Source of the DNA: Candidatus Brocadiales bacterium
GTDB taxonomy: Bacteria; Planctomycetota; Brocadiia; Brocadiales; Bathyanammoxibiaceae
Direction: 5' to 3'
NCBI GenBank assembly: GCA_030586765.1
Contig: JAUQZZ010000057.1
Span: 1-10,837 of the forward strand
Length of the DNA: 10,837 nt
Shown in pieces: positions 6,826-10,837 of this stretch. How positions within the stretch are numbered: the first letter of the stretch is position 1; every line of letters begins with the position of its first letter. The position numbers and the translations under genes were made by a program. The notes under the pieces are model-generated. The model searched no databases and was not told the DNA's origin. It was given only the letters and a program-made list of their open reading frames with translations.

Positions 6826-8241
6826 TTAAGGCAGGAAGATCTTTCCGGGGTTAATGATGCCCTTTGGGTCTATGAGTTTCTTCAGGGACTTCATTAACTG
6901 AAGTTCCCGGGGCGGTATCTCTAAGGGGAGGTATTCTGCCTTGGCTGTACCTATCCCATGTTCCCCTGTGATAGTACCCCCAACGGAGACTACCTTCCTG
7001 AATATATGCCACAGCATCTTGTCAACAAAGGCTTCCTCTTTCTCATCGTACCCATAGAGGAAGTTCACATGGACACTGCCGTCTCCTATATGGCCAAAGC
7101 ATGCCGTATGGATAGAGTACTTTTTCCCCAGGGAGTAGAGTTCTCTGACAACCTCTTTTATTTTGCTCCTGGGGACACAAATATCCTCGTTCAATTTTCT
7201 GCCAGCCACCTTAAAGAGGGCGGGAGAGACCACCCTCCTCACTGCCCACAGGGCCTCGCGCTCCTCGAACGTCCTGGCAATAACAATCTGAAAGGCGCCA
7301 CCTTCCCTGCAGGCGGACTCTACCCCCAGAATGCCTCTCTCCACCACATCCTTATCCCCATCTACTTCTACAAGGAGGAAGGCCCTGGCCTTCTCTGGAA
7401 TATCTACTGAACCGTATCCCCTTACAGAATCAATGCAGATACCGTCTACAAACTCTAGTGTCCTGGGTATGATACCTTTGCCAACGATTATCCCGTCTGC
7501 CGCATCCACTGCCTCCTCGGGGTCGTGGAAATAGGCAAGGACGGCCTCTACCTTCTCTGGTTGGGGAATCAAATGGAGCGTTAGTTTGGTAAACACCCCC
7601 AGTGTCCCTTCAGAACCTACAAATAGTCTGGTAATATCATAGCCAGCCACGGTCCTCAGGCTCCTTCGGCCCGTATTTATTATGCTACCATCCGGCAGCA
7701 CCACTTCCAGGGAAAGGACGTAGTCCCTGGTCACTCCGTACTTTAGCCCAGCCATCCCACCTGAGCACTCCGCCACATTACCCCCCAGGGTAGAAAACTC
7801 CGCACTTCCTGGGTCAGGGGGGTAAAAAAGTCCATACTTTGCTACCTCATCCTGAAAGCGCCTGGTTATCACACCAGGTTCCACTACGGCTATAAGGTCT
7901 TGAGCGTTAATCTCTATGATTCGGTTCATCCTGGTGGTATCCAGGACTATACCGCCATAAACAGGGATGGCACCGCCAGAGAGACCGGAGCGTGCACCGC
8001 ATGGGTAGACAGGGATGTTATACTTGTCAGCCACCTTGACCACTGCCGAGACCTCCTCAGTACTGGTAGCCTTGACCACTACGTCGGGGAGGGCCCTCTG
8101 TCTCGTGGAGGTGGCATCATAGGAATAGCAGACACGGTCCTCTACGGTGGTAAGGACATTTTCTTTGCCCACGGCAGCTAGGAGTTCCGCTAAAGCAGAC
8201 GGGTTTAACGTACTTTCTCTTGTGGCCAAACCTTTTGTCAT
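6826..8241 (-). CDS. GlcD-like FAD-dependent 2-hydroxyacid (glycolate/D-lactate) dehydrogenase subunit
   Basis: This 471-residue protein belongs to the FAD-binding PCMH / FAD-oxidase C-terminal family that oxidises D-2-hydroxyacids such as glycolate or D-lactate to the 2-oxoacid. The FAD domain (about 50-225) shows PCGARSGLSGGAIPVYGG (80-97), PPDPGS (141-146), GGNVAECSGG (153-162) and KYGVTRDYVL (167-176). The C-terminal domain carries the metal/substrate motif HIGDGSVH (384-391) and TGEHGIG (425-431), with His384, His391, Glu427 and His428, and the closing DPKGIINPGKI (458-468). Length and motifs are those of intact GlcD. The GlcE and GlcF (iron-sulfur) partners are not adjacent, so the electron acceptor is not shown and the exact substrate is open. 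An in-frame TAG directly precedes the ATG, so no longer start exists. No clear ribosome site lies next to it. It has its own promoter about 70 bases upstream. Confidence 0.92.
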   Translation of the reverse strand: MTKGLATRESTLNPSALAELLAAVGKENVLTTVEDRVCYSYDATSTRQRALPDVVVKATSTEEVSAVVKVADKYNIPVYPCGARSGLSGGAIPVYGGIVLDTTRMNRIIEINAQDLIAVVEPGVITRRFQDEVAKYGLFYPPDPGSAEFSTLGGNVAECSGGMAGLKYGVTRDYVLSLEVVLPDGSIINTGRRSLRTVAGYDITRLFVGSEGTLGVFTKLTLHLIPQPEKVEAVLAYFHDPEEAVDAADGIIVGKGIIPRTLEFVDGICIDSVRGYGSVDIPEKARAFLLVEVDGDKDVVERGILGVESACREGGAFQIVIARTFEEREALWAVRRVVSPALFKVAGRKLNEDICVPRSKIKEVVRELYSLGKKYSIHTACFGHIGDGSVHVNFLYGYDEKEEAFVDKMLWHIFRKVVSVGGTITGEHGIGTAKAEYLPLEIPPRELQLMKSLKKLIDPKGIINPGKIFLP

Positions 8242-8309
8242 CTAAATGCCCATTAAAGATTCTAAGGACTTTCCCTGCATAAAGAAAGCATCAAAGGAGG
8301 GTAAAAGGA

Positions 8310-8338
8310 ATTATACTATGAAAGGGGTTCCAGTTCAA
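8310..8338 (-). promoter_or_regulatory. Predicted sigma70-type promoter for the glcD-like gene
   Basis: On the minus strand: TTGAAC (8333-8338), a 17-base spacer, and a perfect TATAAT (8310-8315). Predicted transcription starts near 8303, with a leader of about 62 bases before the ATG at 8241. It lies just past the terminator of the gene upstream, making the glcD-like gene a separate transcription unit. Confidence 0.65.
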
Positions 8339-8370
8339 AGAAAAAGGGGGGATATGCTGTCAGTTTCTAT

Positions 8371-8409
8371 AAAAAAGGATGCATACGGTACATTCCCGTA
8401 CGCATCCTT
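8371..8409 (-). terminator. Rho-independent terminator of the glutamate-synthase-like gene
   Basis: Arms 8375-8388 and 8396-8409 pair over 14 positions with one A/C mismatch around a 7-base loop. On the minus strand the hairpin is followed by a run of T (complement of the A run 8371-8376), as expected for leftward transcription. It lies 18 bases past the stop at 8428. Confidence 0.88.
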
Positions 8410-8427
8410 GGTGAAGAAAAACAGGGC

Positions 8428-10011
8428 TTAGCCACCTAGAATCTTTTCTGCCTCTTCCTTATCATAATCCATGACGTAGGGAATACCTGTTACCTCTGAG
8501 GCCTCACGGGTGAGGGAAAAGATGTCCTCCCGCTTGATTTCTGAGAGGGAGAAACGTCTCGCCCCTGCCATGAGCTGCCTGAGGCCGGTGGCTAACCTCT
8601 GATAGTAGGAGTAAACACCCAGAGCAGAGACAGGTATGGCCCCATTATGGCTGAAGGCCCTCTTGGCCGCATGGTAATAATAGAAGATTTCCTCCACTGT
8701 CTTACCGTACTCCTCAGAATTCTTTGGAACCTTCCCCTGGGCAACAAGCTCAGCCTGGGTCTTGGCCACCATAGCGGCACAGATAGTTGCCCTGGACATG
8801 CCCACTGCCTTGACATAAGGTGAGCAAAGGGCAAAGGCCTTAAAGACCTGGTCCTCCATGGTCAAACCCCCTGCCAGAACTATGTCTGGTACATATTCAC
8901 CCTTCTTTGAGAGCTTTTCACAGTACTGATGAGTCAGGGCAGTTAAGTAGACAGTAGGAACCCCCCACTCATTCATCATGCGCCAGGGGCTCATGCCTGT
9001 ACCACCACCAGCACCATCCACAGTCAAAACATCTACCTTTGCCGCTGAACAGAACTTTAGGGCCCTGGCCAGGTCTGCTGGGCGATAGGCACCTGTCTTC
9101 AGAAAGATATACCTAGCCCCGGCCTTTCTGAGGCCCTGGACTGTATTGATGAAGTCCTCCAGGGCCTTGGGCAGATAGTCTGAGACGGTACCTATCCTGG
9201 TATGCCTCTCGAAGCCCTTAAAGGCACCTTTCTTAAAGGATTCTACGGCTACGGGGTCTTCAGGGTCGGGTATTACGATATATCCCCGCTTCTTCAGAAG
9301 TAATGCCTTATCCAGGTCTGTAATCTTTACCTCACCACCTATAGACTTTGCCCCCTGTCCCCATTTAATCTCTACGGCGTCAGCTTTGAGCTTGTTTATG
9401 GCATACTCTAGCACCCCCAAGCGGAAGTCCTCAGGGTTGGCCTGGATACAGATAAAACCGTAACCCTCCTGCTGCCAATCCTTAAATATCTTTATCCTCC
9501 TTAATAGCTCTGGGCACTCTGTAACCTTTCCATTCTCGAACTTAGAGCTAGTGTCCATGCCACAGACGTTTTCGCCTATAACCACCCCTGTACCAGACAT
9601 AGCGGCCCCTGCACCTACTCCTTCAAAATGATTTTCCGCCACTTTAGTAGAACCTAGCCCTGTTACCAGGATGGGCAGTTTCATCTTTAGGCCTTTGTCC
9701 CTACCTAGTCTTGCCTCTAGGCTGACGTTAGTAAACTTCTCGAACTTAGCCTCAGAAGGTCCAGCGATAGTACCTGTCAGGTTAAAGTGATGGAAGTCTA
9801 CAGGATAATCCTTCTCAGCAGCAGCGGTCATCTTGCCAAAGGGCACCGGATAAATAGCCTCAGCACCCCTGAAGGCCGATTTCCCTATCTCACAAAATCC
9901 AGGACAGCCGTCCAGGCACACGGTACACATACCACTAGTTGGGGTGATATCCTCTGGGGTACGGTTCCTGGTGCCTGTGGCTAGCGCCCTATTAGGTCGA
10001 GATATAGCCAT
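8428..10011 (-). CDS. Glutamate-synthase-like FMN-binding protein (GltB central/FMN domain type) with N-terminal four-cysteine motif
   Basis: This 527-residue protein matches the FMN-binding synthase domain of glutamate synthase, in the short stand-alone form found in many anaerobes and archaea. Visible signatures are EIKWGQGAKSIGG (214-226), DGAGGGTGMSPW (332-343), which forms the FMN/substrate loop, and LAGGL (379-383). The amidotransferase (glutaminase) domain of full GltB is absent. The cysteine cluster that binds the [3Fe-4S] center in GltB after the FMN domain is not seen: the matching region around 404-420 has a single Cys411. Instead the N-terminus has C29-x2-C32-x3-C36-x3-C40 (MCTVCLDGCPGFCE), a plausible iron-sulfur or metal site. 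It has a perfect AGGAGG nine bases upstream, a predicted promoter, and its own terminator, so it is monocistronic. True glutamate synthesis is not established; other FMN redox roles are possible. Confidence 0.88.
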   Translation of the reverse strand: MAISRPNRALATGTRNRTPEDITPTSGMCTVCLDGCPGFCEIGKSAFRGAEAIYPVPFGKMTAAAEKDYPVDFHHFNLTGTIAGPSEAKFEKFTNVSLEARLGRDKGLKMKLPILVTGLGSTKVAENHFEGVGAGAAMSGTGVVIGENVCGMDTSSKFENGKVTECPELLRRIKIFKDWQQEGYGFICIQANPEDFRLGVLEYAINKLKADAVEIKWGQGAKSIGGEVKITDLDKALLLKKRGYIVIPDPEDPVAVESFKKGAFKGFERHTRIGTVSDYLPKALEDFINTVQGLRKAGARYIFLKTGAYRPADLARALKFCSAAKVDVLTVDGAGGGTGMSPWRMMNEWGVPTVYLTALTHQYCEKLSKKGEYVPDIVLAGGLTMEDQVFKAFALCSPYVKAVGMSRATICAAMVAKTQAELVAQGKVPKNSEEYGKTVEEIFYYYHAAKRAFSHNGAIPVSALGVYSYYQRLATGLRQLMAGARRFSLSEIKREDIFSLTREASEVTGIPYVMDYDKEEAEKILGG

Positions 10012-10020
10012 AACGCCTTT

Positions 10021-10026
10021 CCTCCT
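10021..10026 (-). promoter_or_regulatory. Perfect Shine-Dalgarno of the glutamate-synthase-like gene
   Basis: AGGAGG on the minus strand, nine bases before the ATG at 10011. It is the strongest ribosome site in the window, suggesting high expression, and confirms the start, which gives the cysteine-containing N-terminus. Confidence 0.8.
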
Positions 10027-10029
10027 TTG

Positions 10030-10090
10030 TTAAACTGGACACTTTATTGAAAATGTGATAATTTTATATCCTTTATTGACCACAGTTTAA
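10030..10090. repeat. Nested inverted and direct repeats in the leader of the glutamate-synthase-like gene
   Basis: TTAAACTG (10030-10037) is matched by its exact inverse CAGTTTAA (10083-10090), and between them CTTTATTGA occurs twice in direct orientation (10042-10050 and 10071-10079). The right-hand half site overlaps the predicted -10 box (10084-10089). The block is AT-rich, so chance is possible. It could be a regulator binding array or a weak leader hairpin. Confidence 0.4.
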
Positions 10091-10112
10091 TCCTAAAGAC
10101 ATTTGTAGTCAA
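10084..10112 (-). promoter_or_regulatory. Predicted sigma70-type promoter for the glutamate-synthase-like gene
   Basis: On the minus strand: TTGACT (10107-10112), a 17-base spacer and TAAACT (10084-10089, four of six consensus bases). The predicted start is near 10077, giving a leader of about 66 bases. The 163-base gap to cydB (10012-10174) holds this promoter and the repeats; I see no convincing terminator for cydB in it. Confidence 0.5.
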
Positions 10113-10174
10113 CCCTAAATTGAGACGTCTGAAAAGCCTTTAGCTCTTTGACTTAATTGCACCTTAACAAAAAC

Positions 10175-10837
10175 CTAGTAGCTTTCCTCTGAAATAACCA
10201 CCTTGCCCTTGAACACCCGATAAATATACATCGTATAGCCTATCACCAGAGGCATCCCTACAAGTACGATAATTAGCATAACGGTCAACGTCTTGGACGT
10301 GGAAGAGGCGTTGTAAACCGTCAGGCTAAAGGCCAGGTTTGTGGTAGATGGTACCAACCGTGGAAACAGGCTGACCCCAATTAACCCTATCATGCAAGCA
10401 ATCGTCACCGAAGATGCCAGGAATGTGCGGAAACATTCTCCTGCCTTTGCTGCTATAGGAATGTAGAGAGTTGCGGCCAGCAGCAACAGGAACAAAATCC
10501 AGAATAACGGATTGCTTAGCGAGTCTTCAAACAAGAAGGGGGAGACAAAAAAGGTGGCTAGTGTAGCAAGAAAATACAGAACAAAGAAGGCTATCCAGGC
10601 CTTGGATACCCAATTTTGCATGCTTTCACGTAACACACCTTCGGTCTTCAATGTCATATATGCTGCTCCGTGCATGGTGAACATCGCAAGACTTAAGACA
10701 CCAAGCAGAAGCGCATAGGGATTTAACAAATCGGGGAAAGAGCCGGTAAAGACCCCGCTCTTGTCAATAGGGATCCCCCGAAGGATGTTGCCGATCGCCA
10801 CTCCAAATAATATAGCAGGGACTAGACTACCCAGTCC
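10175..10837 (-). CDS. cydB: Cytochrome bd quinol oxidase subunit II, C-terminal two thirds (runs off right edge)
   Basis: The leftward frame is open from the window edge to a TAG at 10175-10177, giving 220 residues; a full CydB is about 340. It is the second subunit of the cytochrome bd quinol:O2 oxidase, a high-affinity terminal oxidase in the cytoplasmic membrane. Family signatures are SLVPAILFGVAIGNIL, a GIP..KSG..TGSF loop, LLNPYALLLGV, and HGAAYMTLKTEG. About five or six hydrophobic spans follow, ending in a short basic/acidic cytoplasmic tail (VFKGKVVISEESY). The frame continues upstream of the GTG at 10801 without a stop for 12 more codons with conserved sequence, so that GTG is internal, not the start. 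The missing N-terminus and, most likely, cydA lie to the right of the window. It points to growth with, or protection against, low oxygen. Confidence 0.95.
   Translation of the reverse strand, partial: GLGSLVPAILFGVAIGNILRGIPIDKSGVFTGSFPDLLNPYALLLGVLSLAMFTMHGAAYMTLKTEGVLRESMQNWVSKAWIAFFVLYFLATLATFFVSPFLFEDSLSNPLFWILFLLLLAATLYIPIAAKAGECFRTFLASSVTIACMIGLIGVSLFPRLVPSTTNLAFSLTVYNASSTSKTLTVMLIIVLVGMPLVIGYTMYIYRVFKGKVVISEESY

Noticed and set aside
6958..7410. 150-codon rightward frame opposite the glcD-like gene
   Set aside because: It is a shadow of a gene with all GlcD motifs intact on the other strand.
8246..8431. A 61-codon rightward reading frame, including a shorter version from an ATG at 8318 with AAGGA eight bases upstream
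   Set aside because: It covers the leftward glcD promoter and the rho-independent terminator, whose hairpin and promoter boxes explain the sequence; the peptide is lysine-rich with no recognisable motif.
10113..10174. Terminator for cydB just downstream of its stop
   Set aside because: Only three- to four-base imperfect stems near AGCTAAAGGCT were found, with no convincing hairpin plus T run.
10801..10801. GTG at 10801 as the start of a 208-residue protein
   Set aside because: The frame continues upstream to the window edge with conserved CydB sequence, so the gene is partial and this codon is an internal valine.

Overview
This window looks like an ordinary chromosomal stretch of a Gram-negative-type anaerobe or microaerophile. 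Supporting signs are a predicted lipoprotein amidase, an exported c-type cytochrome at the left edge and a cytochrome bd subunit at the right edge. Coding regions use many AGG/AGA arginine and ATA isoleucine codons, which is common in thermophile-leaning lineages such as Desulfobacterota, Nitrospirota and relatives. That placement is an impression, not a determination. I see no phage, IS element, tRNA, rRNA or CRISPR array.

Layout, left to right. (1) Positions 1-1340: a leftward gene cut by the window edge (signal peptide plus the start of a probable c-type cytochrome) and a rightward flippase-like membrane protein, divergent from an AT-rich spacer with two opposed extended -10 promoters. (2) Positions 3143-1344: a leftward operon of dtd (D-aminoacyl-tRNA deacylase), a zinc peptidoglycan amidase lipoprotein and a rhomboid protease. 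(3) Positions 3295-6812: a rightward operon of a membrane histidine kinase (sensor, HAMP, PAS, catalytic core), a single-domain response regulator overlapping it by ATGA, and an unrecognised 257-residue protein with faint ADP-ribosyltransferase-like motifs. (4) Positions 8241-6826: a leftward GlcD-like FAD dehydrogenase with its own promoter. (5) Positions 10011-8428: a leftward glutamate-synthase-like FMN protein with a clear promoter, a strong ribosome binding site and a rho-independent terminator. (6) From 10837 leftward to 10175: the C-terminal two thirds of CydB.

Most functions are housekeeping, envelope or redox. The histidine kinase and response regulator should form a phosphorelay, but the regulator has no output domain, so the third gene is the natural suspect for an effector or partner. 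The FMN and FAD enzymes are separate transcription units. The cytochrome and CydB are at opposite ends and point to respiratory capacity. I found no system that I can call clearly new. The best candidates for a second look are the third gene of the two-component operon, the glutamate-synthase-like protein that has an N-terminal four-cysteine motif but lacks the usual GltB iron-sulfur cysteines, and the nested repeats in front of that gene.
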